Assembly: GCF_008039555.1 (NCBI RefSeq) | Contig: NZ_VDUW01000004.1 | Location: forward strand, 118,132-182,131 | Length of the DNA: 64,000 bases | Source of the DNA: Cerasibacillus terrae | Lineage (GTDB): Bacteria; Bacillota; Bacilli; Bacillales; Amphibacillaceae | Direction of reading: 5' to 3' | Shown here: in pieces, positions 1-8,547 of the stretch | Layout of the letters: the number at the start of each line of letters is the position of its first letter | Position numbering within the stretch: position 1 is the stretch's first letter | The notes under the pieces: generated by a model | What the model saw: the letters and a program-made list of their open reading frames with translations, nothing else | Databases searched by the model: none | Told to the model about the DNA's origin: nothing | Program-made: the position numbers and the translations under genes

Positions 1-436
1 TTTTGCTTTTTTCAATAAAAGGGCCCTCTAGATGAACACCGATTATCTCTGCATATCCTGATTTATTTTGATAAGTTGCTATATTTTTAAGTGCTTTTTC
101 TATATTTCCAGGAGATTGAGTAATGGTTGTCGCAAGGAAGCAAGTCGTTCCTTCTTGTGGTAGAACAGATGCGATTTTGTCAATGGCTTCTTCTGTTCCA
201 TCCATGACATCCGCGCCATTTGCGCCATGAATATGTCCGTCAATAAATCCTGGAATGGCATAAGAACCAGTCCCATCAAGCATGTTGAAGTTGGGAGGGC
301 AATTCTCTAGCATTTTAGTTCCAGTTAGAACCTTTGTTATTTTACCATTCTCCACTAACAATGCGCCATCTTCTATCAAGTCTTTTTCTGTATAAATGTT
401 TACATGTTTGATTAACAAAGAATTATTTATTGTCAT
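1..436 (-). CDS. nagA: N-acetylglucosamine-6-phosphate deacetylase, N-terminal part (runs off the left edge)
   Basis: I translated the minus strand from ATG at 436, preceded by AAGGAAGG. The roughly 145 visible residues read as the start of NagA, which removes acetate from GlcNAc-6-phosphate in amino-sugar and peptidoglycan recycling in the cytoplasm. Recognisable are the small N-terminal beta barrel, the metal-binding IPGFIDGHIHG segment near residue 65, the LPQEGTTCFLATTITQSP stretch, and GVHLEGPFI near the edge, which is characteristic of this amidohydrolase family. The remaining catalytic part, and any nagB or nag regulator, lies outside the window. The family call is firm; the gene is partial only because of the window edge. 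Confidence 0.9.
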   Translation of the reverse strand, partial: MTINNSLLIKHVNIYTEKDLIEDGALLVENGKITKVLTGTKMLENCPPNFNMLDGTGSYAIPGFIDGHIHGANGADVMDGTEEAIDKIASVLPQEGTTCFLATTITQSPGNIEKALKNIATYQNKSGYAEIIGVHLEGPFIEKSK

Positions 437-487
437 TCTTCGCCTTCCTTTGTACAGAAAATTCTTTAATTATCTAAAAAAGATTAA

Positions 488-521
488 AAGACTATAGATT
501 ATTCACATAATCAATAGTCTT
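488..521 (-). terminator. Rho-independent terminator downstream of the 61-residue ORF
   Basis: The arms AAGACTAT.GATTA and TAATC.ATAGTCTT pair around a short loop. On the minus strand a T-rich tract (TTTTAATCTTTTTT) follows. It separates the small ORF ending at 535 from nagA starting at 436. Confidence 0.75.
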
Positions 522-534
522 CTTTTATAATATT

Positions 535-720
535 TTATGAATGAAATTTATTAGAATGGATTGCACTCGAAATTCCTTCATGTTGCTTATTTATTTTTTC
601 ATTACTAGTCAACTCATAAATCATGGTCTGAATCATTTGTTCTGCCGTTTGAATCTTATCATTTTCTGTATCTGTAATTAACTTTTTTAACATTTGCTTT
701 AAATTTTCACTTTCAATCAT
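535..720 (-). CDS. Small hypothetical protein (61 aa)
   Basis: Two adjacent ATG codons (723 and 720) follow GAAGAAGG. The second has the better spacing, so the product is MIESENLKQMLKKLITD onward, about 61 residues. It is charged and probably helical, with no signal peptide, membrane segment or cysteines. It stands alone between two terminator-like regions. I do not recognise a family. The longer upstream-extended reading (start at 774) has no ribosome binding site and is less likely. Confidence 0.55.
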   Translation of the reverse strand: MIESENLKQMLKKLITDTENDKIQTAEQMIQTMIYELTSNEKINKQHEGISSAIHSNKFHS

Positions 721-914
721 CATTTCACCTTCTTCAAGTGATAGCCAATTTAAACAAAATAAGTAAATATCCAAAAGTCAGCAAGTGATAAAGAATAAAA
801 GAATTATATCATAATTCGCTAATAATGTGTAAAAAACAACAGTTTTTTTACATTTTCCCCTTATGTGTTTCGTTCTTGTTCTACTAAGAAAACTTAGTGA
901 TACTTATATTACGC

Positions 915-1409
915 TTAAAAAGGCGAACGTTTAGAAGCATCGCGACGATAAATATACCAAATACAGAGACATGCTATGAATGCACCGAGACCATCGATGA
1001 AGACGTCTCCAATATAGGGAGTACGATTTGGTGTAAAGCCTTGATGACATTCATCTACTCCAGCATATGCAAGTGATAAGAAAAACGAAACAATCAAAAT
1101 GATAGAGGTACGCAATGCAGTTGTTTTTTTAAAAGCAATAAAAAAAAGAATTACTAATATAAAAAACACTGTAAAATGTGCCCCTTTACGAATGAAGAAC
1201 TCAATAAAACTTTCCACCCCTAAATTCTGGACACTAATTTCTGATTTATGATATGTAAAAGATATCCATGTTAAATAAGGTTCCAAAAATGACAAATCAT
1301 ATACTTTCATCATTGGTTTAATATCCTGCTTTTCATAAGGCTGAGAAGATGCATAATAAATAATTCCCATCCAAGTAAATGGGAGTATCCAGAAAAGTAT
1401 TTTTTTCAT
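915..1409 (-). CDS. VanZ-family membrane protein
   Basis: The 164-residue protein has about four membrane segments and the VanZ signature: RKGAHFTVFFIL in the middle, then DECHQGFTPNRTPYIGDVFIDGLGA near the C-terminus (read in two overlapping parts). VanZ-like proteins are integral membrane proteins; the founding member gives low-level teicoplanin resistance, but most chromosomal homologues have no assigned role. There is no vanA/vanH-type neighbour, so glycopeptide resistance should not be inferred. Monocistronic by context, with a divergent sortase gene beyond 1500. Confidence 0.85.
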   Translation of the reverse strand: MKKILFWILPFTWMGIIYYASSQPYEKQDIKPMMKVYDLSFLEPYLTWISFTYHKSEISVQNLGVESFIEFFIRKGAHFTVFFILVILFFIAFKKTTALRTSIILIVSFFLSLAYAGVDECHQGFTPNRTPYIGDVFIDGLGAFIACLCIWYIYRRDASKRSPF

Positions 1410-1594
1410 TATATCACCATTTTAAAATAATAATTTATCTCCATTTCTTTAACCATCAATATACCGTTTTTTTCTTAATACTGTCAAAATCTATGTAAAA
1501 GCACAATCAAACCTATTATAGGATGCTATTTACACTTCACTTTTCACGGATTATTTTATATACTAGACCCAAAGTGATTCAAGGAGGATATCAA

Positions 1595-2200
1595 TTGAAG
1601 AAACTATCCCTTTTATTGGTAATCTGTGGAGTTTTATTTTTAGGTATTGGTGCTTACCAGTTTTTTGAAACAAAAAGCAATCAAAATGAAAGTCTTGAAG
1701 AAGCAAAATCATTATTAAAAGAAAGTAATCAAAAAAATGCATCAGAAACAATGAAGCCTACTTTTCCACTTGATTTTGACCCTTCTACTGGAGAAACGGT
1801 CGGTATGTTACATATTCCAAAACTGGAGTCCGATTTACCAATCGTTGAAGGGACAGACGAAGATGAACTTTCTCATGGGGTTGGTCACTATGCTGGAACA
1901 AGTTACCCATTACAAAATGACCAAATCGTTCTATCGGGGCATCGCGATACCGTCTTTCGGAGAATGGGAGAACTGAAGTTAGGAGATATTTTAACTGTTC
2001 AATTACCATATGGTGAATTTTCCTATGAAATTGTTGAAACAAAAATAGTTGATGCCAATGATCGTTCCATAATCGTACCAACTTCACCAGACGAAGTATT
2101 AACCGTAACAACATGCTACCCATTTTCCTATATTGGAAATGCACCTGATAGATATATCATTAATGCCCATCCAATTGATAACGAGGAGAATAAGAAGTAA
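1595..2200 (+). CDS. Class D sortase
   Basis: Start chosen at TTG 1595, seven bases after AAGGAGG; the open frame extends upstream to 1523 without a good ribosome binding site. The 201-residue product has an N-terminal hydrophobic segment (residues 4-22), a linker, and a sortase barrel with the triad His116 (LSGHRDT), Cys174 (TVTTCYPF) and Arg186 (NAPDRY). The motif context is that of class D sortases, membrane transpeptidases that join LPxTG-like proteins to peptidoglycan; in some bacilli they act in sporulation. No sorting-signal substrate gene is visible in this window. It is followed after 73 bp by an LCP enzyme and then PBP3, suggesting an envelope cluster. Confidence 0.9.
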   Translation: MKKLSLLLVICGVLFLGIGAYQFFETKSNQNESLEEAKSLLKESNQKNASETMKPTFPLDFDPSTGETVGMLHIPKLESDLPIVEGTDEDELSHGVGHYAGTSYPLQNDQIVLSGHRDTVFRRMGELKLGDILTVQLPYGEFSYEIVETKIVDANDRSIIVPTSPDEVLTVTTCYPFSYIGNAPDRYIINAHPIDNEENKK

Positions 2201-2273
2201 CACCACGAAAACCAACTAGGATAGTCTCTTTTACAAATAAACAGAATTTGTTCTAATAAGAGGAGAGTACGTA

Positions 2274-3212
2274 ATGGAGTCTAGAGTGAAGTCAAAAAGA
2301 AAGAAGAAAAAATGGAAAAGATGGGTGTTTGGAGTTATTCTCATCTTCTTATTTATCGGTGGGGGTGCCGCATACTACATATGGGATAAAATCGGCGACA
2401 CCGTCGAGACAATGCACAATCCGTTATCTAGGGATAAGGACCCTGAACGGCAAAAGGAACTAAAAAATCTATTGAAAGATACAAAATCCCTCAATATATT
2501 ATTACTCGGTGTAGATGAAAGGCCTGGGGATAAAGGGCGTTCGGACACCATTATCCTTATGTCGCTGAATCCGAAAATAGATAAAATGATCATGATGAGT
2601 ATCCCGAGAGATACATATGTAAATATTCCAGATAGAGGGATGGATAAAATTAATCATGCCTATGCTTTTGGTGGGACAGAGCTTACTTTACAAACTGTGG
2701 AAGCTGCCTTTGATGTACCAATCCATTTTTATGCAAAAGTAAACATGGAAGGTTTTAAACAAGGTATTGACGCCATCGGTGGTGTACAAGTTGTAAATGA
2801 CTTGGATTTTTCACAAGATGGAAAACACTTTCCAGTCGGTGAGATACAGCTGAATGGTGATGAAGCATTAAAATATATTCGAATGCGTAAAGGTGATCCG
2901 CGTGGGGATATGGGTCGTAATGACCGACAACGTAAAGTAATTGCCGCTGCTATGAAAAAGGGAGCAAGTTTTTCTAGTATAACGAAAATCAATGATATCT
3001 TCCATATTTTAGGAAACAATGTGGAAACGAATTTAAAGAAAGATCAAATGCAGAAATTACTTACTAGCTATCGAAGCACGCAAAATAATATCGAAATGCT
3101 AGAAGTAAAAGGTAGTGGAAGTATGATGAATGGTGTTTGGTATTATGTTATAAGTGATACAGAATTTAATCATTTATCTACAAGCATTAAAAATCATATG
3201 AAAAAGAATTAG
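2274..3212 (+). CDS. LytR-CpsA-Psr (LCP) family cell-wall glycopolymer ligase
   Basis: The 312-residue protein starts with a basic cytoplasmic stretch and one membrane helix (about residues 17-36). An extracellular LCP domain follows, with LLLGVDERPGDKGRSDTI, SIPRDTYVNIP, DKINHAYAFGG and YIRMRKGDPRGDMGRNDRQR, the last carrying the conserved arginines that bind the polyprenyl pyrophosphate lipid. LCP enzymes transfer teichoic acid or other glycopolymers from the lipid carrier to peptidoglycan. ATG 2274 follows AGAGGAGAGTACGTA. It lies between the sortase and PBP3 genes on the same strand. Confidence 0.92.
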   Translation: MESRVKSKRKKKKWKRWVFGVILIFLFIGGGAAYYIWDKIGDTVETMHNPLSRDKDPERQKELKNLLKDTKSLNILLLGVDERPGDKGRSDTIILMSLNPKIDKMIMMSIPRDTYVNIPDRGMDKINHAYAFGGTELTLQTVEAAFDVPIHFYAKVNMEGFKQGIDAIGGVQVVNDLDFSQDGKHFPVGEIQLNGDEALKYIRMRKGDPRGDMGRNDRQRKVIAAAMKKGASFSSITKINDIFHILGNNVETNLKKDQMQKLLTSYRSTQNNIEMLEVKGSGSMMNGVWYYVISDTEFNHLSTSIKNHMKKN

Positions 3213-3256
3213 TCCACTCCGATTTATCTTTTCTTTTGAAACCAAAGAGGGGGAAC

Positions 3257-5287
3257 ATGATGAAACGTTTCGTATTGTTTTTGACCCTTGTCATTATTTT
3301 ATTCACTAGCGCATGTTCTGCAAACAGCACGAAAGCGCCAGAGGAAAAATTTAATGATTATATAAAAGCATGGGAAAAGCAAGATTTTAAAAAAATGTAT
3401 ACAATGATTTCTTCTAAAGCAGAAAAACAATATAAGGCAGAGGAATTTATTGATCGTTATCAAAAGATATATAAAGATTTACAAATTAGTGACCCTAAGA
3501 TTACATTTGAAGAATTGGAAAAATCAACGCTAAAAAAGGCAAAAAAAAATGGAGAAATAACAATTCCTTTTGAAGTAAAATTAAAAAGTATAGCAGGACC
3601 TATTTCATTCAAATATGAAGCAACATTAGTTCAGGAAGAATTTGAAAAGGATAAAAAAACAAAAAAAGACTGGTTTGTTCAGTGGGACCCTGGATTTATT
3701 TTTCCTGACATGAAGGATGGTTCAAAAATTAAAATGGAAATTATTGAACCAACCCGCGGGGAAATACTAGACCGCAACAAAATGCCTTTAGCAATGAATG
3801 GACTAGTCTACGAAATTGGGATTATTCCAGAAAGATTTGATGAGAACGAAACCCAAAGTAAAGAACGTCTCGCTGATTTATTAAATATTTCAGTAGAATT
3901 TATCGATGAGCAACTTCAGCAAGATTGGGTACAGTCTGATTATTTCGTACCTATCCAAAAGATAGATTCTGAAAATGAAGCAATAGTCAATGAGGCAATG
4001 ACAATTGAAGGCGTAACAAAACGTGATGCAGCAGGAAGAATTTATCCCGCTGGTAAATCTGCCGCACATTTAACTGGTTATATTAGCCAAGTTACAGCAG
4101 AGGATTTAAAGAAATTAGACAAGGATCGCTATCTTCCAGAAGATATGGTTGGGAAAAGTGGACTTGAAAAACTATTTGAAGACAAACTAAAAGGCGAACG
4201 GGGAGCAAAAATTTATATTCAAAAAGAAAATGAAGAAATAATACTAGCTGAAAAACCCGTTAAACATGGAGAAAATATTACGACAACAATTGATATAAAT
4301 ATCCAAGAGAAAATTTTTGAATCGTATCAAGGGGTAGCAGGTACAGCAGCGGCAATTAACCCAAAAACTGGAGAAACACTAGCACTCATTAGTAGCCCTG
4401 CATACGATCCAAATAATATGGTCTTGGGAATTAGTCAAGAAAGATGGGATGTATTACAAGATGATCCAAACAAACCATTTTTAAATCGCTTTTCTGCTAC
4501 ATATGCACCTGGGTCTGTGTTAAAACCGATTACAGCTGCCATTGGCTTAAAGAATGGAAGCCTAAAAGCAGAAGAAGGATTAGAAATTAATGGAGCAACA
4601 TGGAGTAATGGAAAAGGTTGGGGTGATTATAAAGTCCGCCGTGTTTCTGTAACCGGTGCTCCCGTTGATTTAACAGACGCACTTGTTAGATCAGATAATA
4701 TTTACTTTGCAATGCAAGCAGTAAGGATGGGTAAAGATGCATACACGAAGGGATTAAAACAATTTGGAATTGGTGAGGAATTTCCATATAAATACCCAAT
4801 TACACATTCATCCATTTCTTCCACTGGGAAAATTGAAGATGAAGTGCTTCTTGCAAATACAAGTTATGGTCAGGGAGAAATAGAATTAAGCTCCTTACAT
4901 TTAGCTACTGCATATAGTCCAATCCTAAATGATGGAGACATGATTAAACCTACACTACTCCTTTCTGAGAAAACAGGGCAGATTTGGAAAAAAAATCTCC
5001 TATCAAAAGAGGATGCAGAAGTAATACAGGAAGGACTAAGAAAAGTTGTCACTAAAGGTACAGCAAAAGCAGCAAAGAATGATCAAGTAGCTATTTCAGG
5101 TAAGACAGGAACAGCTGAACTTAAATTATCTGCTGACCAACGCGGGGATGAAAATAGTTGGTTTGTTGCCTATCCAACAGAAACTAAAGACTTCATCATT
5201 GCGCTAATGATGGAGAAAACTCAAAGACTAGAAGGCGGCATCGCAACAAAAACAGCAACTGAAATCATTCAATATGTTAAAAAATAA
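3257..5287 (+). CDS. pbpC: Class B penicillin-binding protein, PBP3/PbpC type with MecA-like N-terminal domain
   Basis: Start placed at ATG 3257 (or the next ATG, 3260) after AGAGGGGG. The 676-residue product has a lipoprotein-like signal ending TSAC, an NTF2-like MecA_N domain (about 30-140), a dimerisation domain with EPTRGEILDRN, and a transpeptidase domain. Catalytic motifs are SVLK (Ser420), SDN (479-481) and KTG (616-618). These enzymes make 4-3 cross-links in peptidoglycan. B. subtilis PBP3 has this architecture and tolerates many beta-lactams; resistance here is an inference from family. A strong terminator follows. Confidence 0.9.
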   Translation: MMKRFVLFLTLVIILFTSACSANSTKAPEEKFNDYIKAWEKQDFKKMYTMISSKAEKQYKAEEFIDRYQKIYKDLQISDPKITFEELEKSTLKKAKKNGEITIPFEVKLKSIAGPISFKYEATLVQEEFEKDKKTKKDWFVQWDPGFIFPDMKDGSKIKMEIIEPTRGEILDRNKMPLAMNGLVYEIGIIPERFDENETQSKERLADLLNISVEFIDEQLQQDWVQSDYFVPIQKIDSENEAIVNEAMTIEGVTKRDAAGRIYPAGKSAAHLTGYISQVTAEDLKKLDKDRYLPEDMVGKSGLEKLFEDKLKGERGAKIYIQKENEEIILAEKPVKHGENITTTIDINIQEKIFESYQGVAGTAAAINPKTGETLALISSPAYDPNNMVLGISQERWDVLQDDPNKPFLNRFSATYAPGSVLKPITAAIGLKNGSLKAEEGLEINGATWSNGKGWGDYKVRRVSVTGAPVDLTDALVRSDNIYFAMQAVRMGKDAYTKGLKQFGIGEEFPYKYPITHSSISSTGKIEDEVLLANTSYGQGEIELSSLHLATAYSPILNDGDMIKPTLLLSEKTGQIWKKNLLSKEDAEVIQEGLRKVVTKGTAKAAKNDQVAISGKTGTAELKLSADQRGDENSWFVAYPTETKDFIIALMMEKTQRLEGGIATKTATEIIQYVKK

Positions 5288-5332
5288 CTATTAAGAAAAG
5301 AGTGGCTGAGACTGTTCACTTTTAAAATGAAT

Positions 5333-5377
5333 AAATCGCATGAAATCAAGTTTAACAATCTTGATTTCATGCGATTT
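5333..5377 (+). terminator. Rho-independent terminator after PBP3
   Basis: Arms AATCGCATGAAATCAAG and CTTGATTTCATGCGATT pair perfectly over 17 bp, followed by TTATTTT on the plus strand. Confidence 0.85.
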
Positions 5378-5456
5378 TATTTTCACGTTTTATACTATAG
5401 CCAATTAGTTATGAATTTATGTTCCAGCCCTTTATTAAAACAAATCCTGACTATAT

Positions 5457-5511
5457 GATAAAGTGAAGCTTCAATCAGTGAGGGTTTTACAACTAGTTAA
5501 CTTGCGATAAA
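5457..5511. repeat. Short (deleted) copy of the GATAAA repeat family
   Basis: Starts GATAAAGTGAAGCTTCAATC and ends AGTTAACTTGCGATAAA. It has the two ends of the longer element seen at 21619-21926 joined directly, without the middle. It overlaps the last bases of the IDEAL-domain gene, whose stop codon at 5493 lies inside the repeat. Confidence 0.75.
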
Positions 5512-5936
5512 TATTGTACTAATTCATAAAATAGTTTCTTATTATTTGTATCTAATGCTTGGTCAATCCGCCTCTTTATATTTAATTGTTCTAGCTCATG
5601 AATGACTCGTTCATGATTTGTCATTTGTTTTATATTTATATTAGTAAAATAAGGCTCCACAATGGAATGTAATTGAAATAGAAAGTTTGGATACATAATT
5701 AATTCATACATCGATTTATAAATGATGTCTTTTCCTTTTTGAAAAGCAAATGTGGCATGTATATTTTCAATTGCTTTTGTTTTTCGATTGACTTGTATTT
5801 CTCTTTCTTCTGTAGGAATAAATTGATATATTTGATCATTAATCAATAATGCAAAGTACTGGTAAGCTAATACAACTCGAACAATCTTTTTATCTACTTT
5901 CATATAATACGGTTTAAGCAATTTGACAGTAATCAT
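5493..5936 (-). CDS. IDEAL-domain protein
   Basis: Start placed at ATG 5936 after AGGGGGAA, giving 147 residues beginning MITVKLLKPYY. The C-terminus (RIDQALDTNNKKLFYELVQ) matches the IDEAL motif, a short helical module named for its conserved residues and found in bacillar proteins such as YpiB and ComK regulators; its biochemical role is unclear. The first 100 residues are a mixed alpha/beta region that I do not recognise. The gene follows a P-loop ATPase gene by 79 bp and is probably co-transcribed. The last codons lie inside a short repeat copy, so the repeat seems to have supplied the present stop codon. Confidence 0.7.
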   Translation of the reverse strand: MITVKLLKPYYMKVDKKIVRVVLAYQYFALLINDQIYQFIPTEEREIQVNRKTKAIENIHATFAFQKGKDIIYKSMYELIMYPNFLFQLHSIVEPYFTNINIKQMTNHERVIHELEQLNIKRRIDQALDTNNKKLFYELVQYLSQVN

Positions 5937-6015
5937 ATTTTTCCCCCTATCCAATTTATAGGGTGTTTGTTTTTTGCGTCTTTTCCATGGGATAGATAGG
6001 TAGCCATGTTGCTTT

Positions 6016-7065
6016 TTATTTGTATATATAGTCATGTAAGATCTTATCAGTGACCCTTTCAATATCTCCTGTTGTGTATAAATATTGGTTCTCTATTTTT
6101 TCCAAATATGTGTCAGCTTCTTTTAATAGTTGCATCCCCTTTTTCATATAACCTTTGTAGTTTTTCTTTACCTTTTCTATTTGTGATGCATATTTCTCAT
6201 CTGTTCCGGATTTTACGGTTTTTTCATACATGTCAACAATCTTTTGTCCTTCTCTTTCTGGATAAAATGCATGTGGATCTGTACTGTCAAATATACAAAA
6301 ATTAAGTTCCGGAACTAAAACCATATCAATACTCTCTGGGTCAAAACTACAATGATATAATTCCATATCCAATCCATATTCCTTACATGCTGCTAGTACT
6401 TTTTTCATTAAGGTGGATTTTCCTGTTCCTGCCCGCCCTTTAATAAAGTAACTGTTATTTACACGATCTAATAAGTGTGGGACGATATTTACAGAACCAT
6501 CTGGTGTATTTGTTCCAAAAAGCCTCCGATAAATATGTGCAGTTTTATTTTTCCTCGTAGAATTTTTCAATAAATTATTTATTATTTCTTCTGCTACAAG
6601 ATCCGCCTGTTCGAAATCCATCTCTCCGATAAAAATTTCCTCTAAGGCATCATGAATCCGTAAACCAGTTTTAAATTGTTCGTATGCTTGTTCCATCTGA
6701 TTCGCATAATTTTTTTTATTCGTTGTCAATTCTTTTTCGGTAGGGCCATCTATATTTATTGCTTGAGAGACATCAATTGTTTGGATATGCTTTAATTCTG
6801 GTGCCACATCATCTGTTATAATAGCGATTGATTTTTCACGAACAATCATCCCATCTAAATACTCTTCTCCCAAAGAACTACATAAAACTTCTACAGAATA
6901 CTTCCCTTCTAATTCAGTTATCAATTGTTTTAATATAGTGGATTTAAATCGTTGGGATGCATGTTTTAACATGTAAACCTTTTTTAAATCCTCTACATTA
7001 GACAATATAAAATTCACAAACCCTGCACCAGTATTACCAGTTACATAGTACATTTGTTTTTCCAA
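6016..7065 (-). CDS. P-loop ATPase of the PRK06851 type (duplicated NTPase domain)
   Basis: The 349-residue product starts at TTG 7065, nine bases after AAAGGA. It appears to contain two related nucleotide-binding halves: a degenerate P-loop near residues 10-20 (GNTGAGFVNF) and an intact Walker A at 210-218 (GRAGTGKST), followed by LYHCSFDPESIDMVLVPEL. This pattern fits a family of uncharacterised Firmicute ATPases. No membrane segment. The downstream IDEAL-domain gene is likely in the same transcript. Function unknown; the ATPase call is secure. Confidence 0.78.
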   Translation of the reverse strand: MEKQMYYVTGNTGAGFVNFILSNVEDLKKVYMLKHASQRFKSTILKQLITELEGKYSVEVLCSSLGEEYLDGMIVREKSIAIITDDVAPELKHIQTIDVSQAINIDGPTEKELTTNKKNYANQMEQAYEQFKTGLRIHDALEEIFIGEMDFEQADLVAEEIINNLLKNSTRKNKTAHIYRRLFGTNTPDGSVNIVPHLLDRVNNSYFIKGRAGTGKSTLMKKVLAACKEYGLDMELYHCSFDPESIDMVLVPELNFCIFDSTDPHAFYPEREGQKIVDMYEKTVKSGTDEKYASQIEKVKKNYKGYMKKGMQLLKEADTYLEKIENQYLYTTGDIERVTDKILHDYIYK

Positions 7066-7249
7066 TACAACACATCCTTTATAACTGTATCCCTTACCCT
7101 ATTTTATGTTAGGGAAGACCTTTATGTGACAATAGACATTGCCTCACACTATTATTTGACACGTATTAGGAAAACACAAAGATACTTAGTTTAAGAGGTA
7201 TGTACCATGTTTATTTTCATCTCAATTATTTCCATTTTTTCACCAGCAT

Positions 7250-7693
7250 TTATTCATTCGTTTGTTCTATTCTTTCCCGTACTATTTCCATTTCCCTTAT
7301 GGCTTCTTTCATAATAATCTCTAATTCTTCCTTTACTTCTATCATTTTTTCTGAGTCATCCAATTCCATATTTTCTAAAAGAGAATCTGCATATTGCTTC
7401 AACTCATCTTTTCGCTGCTTTTTTTCATCTTCTGTAAATGTTTGTAATCGTTGTTCAGCATCATCCAGTGCTTCTTTTATTTCCTTCTTTAAACGCTCTG
7501 TCTGTGCTTGTTGCTCCTTTTTTATGGTCGTTTCTACATTTGAAATTGCTGTTTCTTCTTTTTTATCAAACCAACTTTTAAGTAACGTGCTGATATCCTC
7601 ATTGGCAAAAGCGACATGAATACTACTTCCAAAGAAAATTGCAATTATTAATGCACCAATCCACATCTTTAATCGATCATCTTTTCGTTTCAT
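7250..7693 (-). CDS. Secreted coiled-coil protein, paralogue 1 (147 aa)
   Basis: ATG 7693 follows GGAGGGATACA. A signal peptide (about residues 10-30, ending VAFAN) leads into a segment with the pattern FANxD...LKSWFD. The rest is a long charged coiled coil rich in Glu, Lys and Gln, with no cysteines. The next gene upstream (7752-8525) has the same junction pattern, FANTDAGQALKGWYD, so the two are probably duplicates. An attenuator-like hairpin separates them. I do not recognise a characterised family; a surface or exported structural role is only a guess. Confidence 0.75.
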   Translation of the reverse strand: MKRKDDRLKMWIGALIIAIFFGSSIHVAFANEDISTLLKSWFDKKEETAISNVETTIKKEQQAQTERLKKEIKEALDDAEQRLQTFTEDEKKQRKDELKQYADSLLENMELDDSEKMIEVKEELEIIMKEAIREMEIVRERIEQTNE

Positions 7694-7715
7694 TGTATCC
7701 CTCCATATAAAAGAT

Positions 7716-7739
7716 AAGGGTCCCTCTTTAGAGACCCTT
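7716..7739 (-). terminator. Intercistronic hairpin (terminator or attenuator) between two coiled-coil genes
   Basis: The minus strand reads AAGGGTCTCT, loop AAAG, then AGGGACCCTT: ten pairs including one G-T. It is followed by ATCTTTTAT and, within a few bases, the ribosome binding site of the next gene. Partial termination here would set the ratio between the two genes. Confidence 0.65.
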
Positions 7740-7751
7740 TCTTTCTATGAA

Positions 7752-8525
7752 TTATATTCCAGAAACTACATCATCTAGCGCTTGTTTTGCGTCATTTTCT
7801 AATTCAGTAGCTTTTGTAACAATTGCTTTTTCTTGCTCTTTTACAAACCTGTCTACAATTTCTCTTACATTACGGCGTAATTCTTCTACTTTATGGTCTA
7901 CTAAATTAGTTAAATTATGAACGAGCATGTCTGAGCCTTTATTCACTTCAGCCTCAATTTCAGCTTGTGCATTTTCAACAGCATCTTCTAGTTCAGTTAC
8001 AGCACGTTCCTTTACAGCTCCTAGCTCTTCTTCCATCTGTGATAGTGTTTCTTCTCCTTTATTTGCAAAATGGGAATTCAAGTCAGAACGAACATATTCT
8101 CTTGCTTCTTCACCTAAACGATTAATTTCTTGTACCCCTACTACAAAAGCATCATAAAAATCTCGTTCCATCCCTAGCAATATTTCATTTTTTTTACTCC
8201 CAAGGGACTCTAAATGGGATGCTTTTGCATTTTCAATCATATCTGTGCTTTTTTCTACTTCATATTTTCTTTTGCGATCAATTATTCCATCTGCATGGGC
8301 TTTTTCACCTGCATATTCTTCCATCAATTCTGGCTTAAGTCCTTCTCTATATTGATCTACCTCGTTTGCGGCAGCTTCTGTTTTTTGTTCAAATAAGTTA
8401 TCATACCACCCTTTTAAGGCTTGTCCAGCATCCGTATTAGCAAATGCAAAACTAGCCCCTGAAATAATCCCTACTGCAACTACACCTGCGATTACTTTTC
8501 CTTTGGTCTCCTTTAGAAAGTTCAC
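7752..8525 (-). CDS. Secreted coiled-coil protein, paralogue 2 (257 aa)
   Basis: Start at GTG 8525, five bases after GGGGAGAGG. The signal peptide MNFLKETKGKVIAGVVAVG (onward to ASFAFA) is followed by FANTDAGQALKGWYDNLFEQ, shared in outline with the product of 7250-7693. The remainder is nearly all helical, with heptad-like spacing and many Glu/Ala/Val residues. No cysteine, enzyme motif, cell-wall anchor or repeat domain is visible. It is the central and longest member of a three-gene minus-strand cluster of exported helical proteins. Function unknown. Confidence 0.78.
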   Translation of the reverse strand: MNFLKETKGKVIAGVVAVGIISGASFAFANTDAGQALKGWYDNLFEQKTEAAANEVDQYREGLKPELMEEYAGEKAHADGIIDRKRKYEVEKSTDMIENAKASHLESLGSKKNEILLGMERDFYDAFVVGVQEINRLGEEAREYVRSDLNSHFANKGEETLSQMEEELGAVKERAVTELEDAVENAQAEIEAEVNKGSDMLVHNLTNLVDHKVEELRRNVREIVDRFVKEQEKAIVTKATELENDAKQALDDVVSGI

Positions 8526-8547
8526 TCATTCCTCTCCCCTTTTTAAT

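Noticed and set aside
915..1409. Teicoplanin-resistance gene because of the VanZ match
   Set aside because: No van cluster; VanZ-like proteins are common in Bacillaceae chromosomes.
1770..2144. ORFs overlapping the sortase on both strands
   Set aside because: Antisense or other-frame readings of a clear sortase gene.
7200..7619. Ser/Phe-rich plus-strand ORF
   Set aside because: Antisense of the secreted coiled-coil gene.
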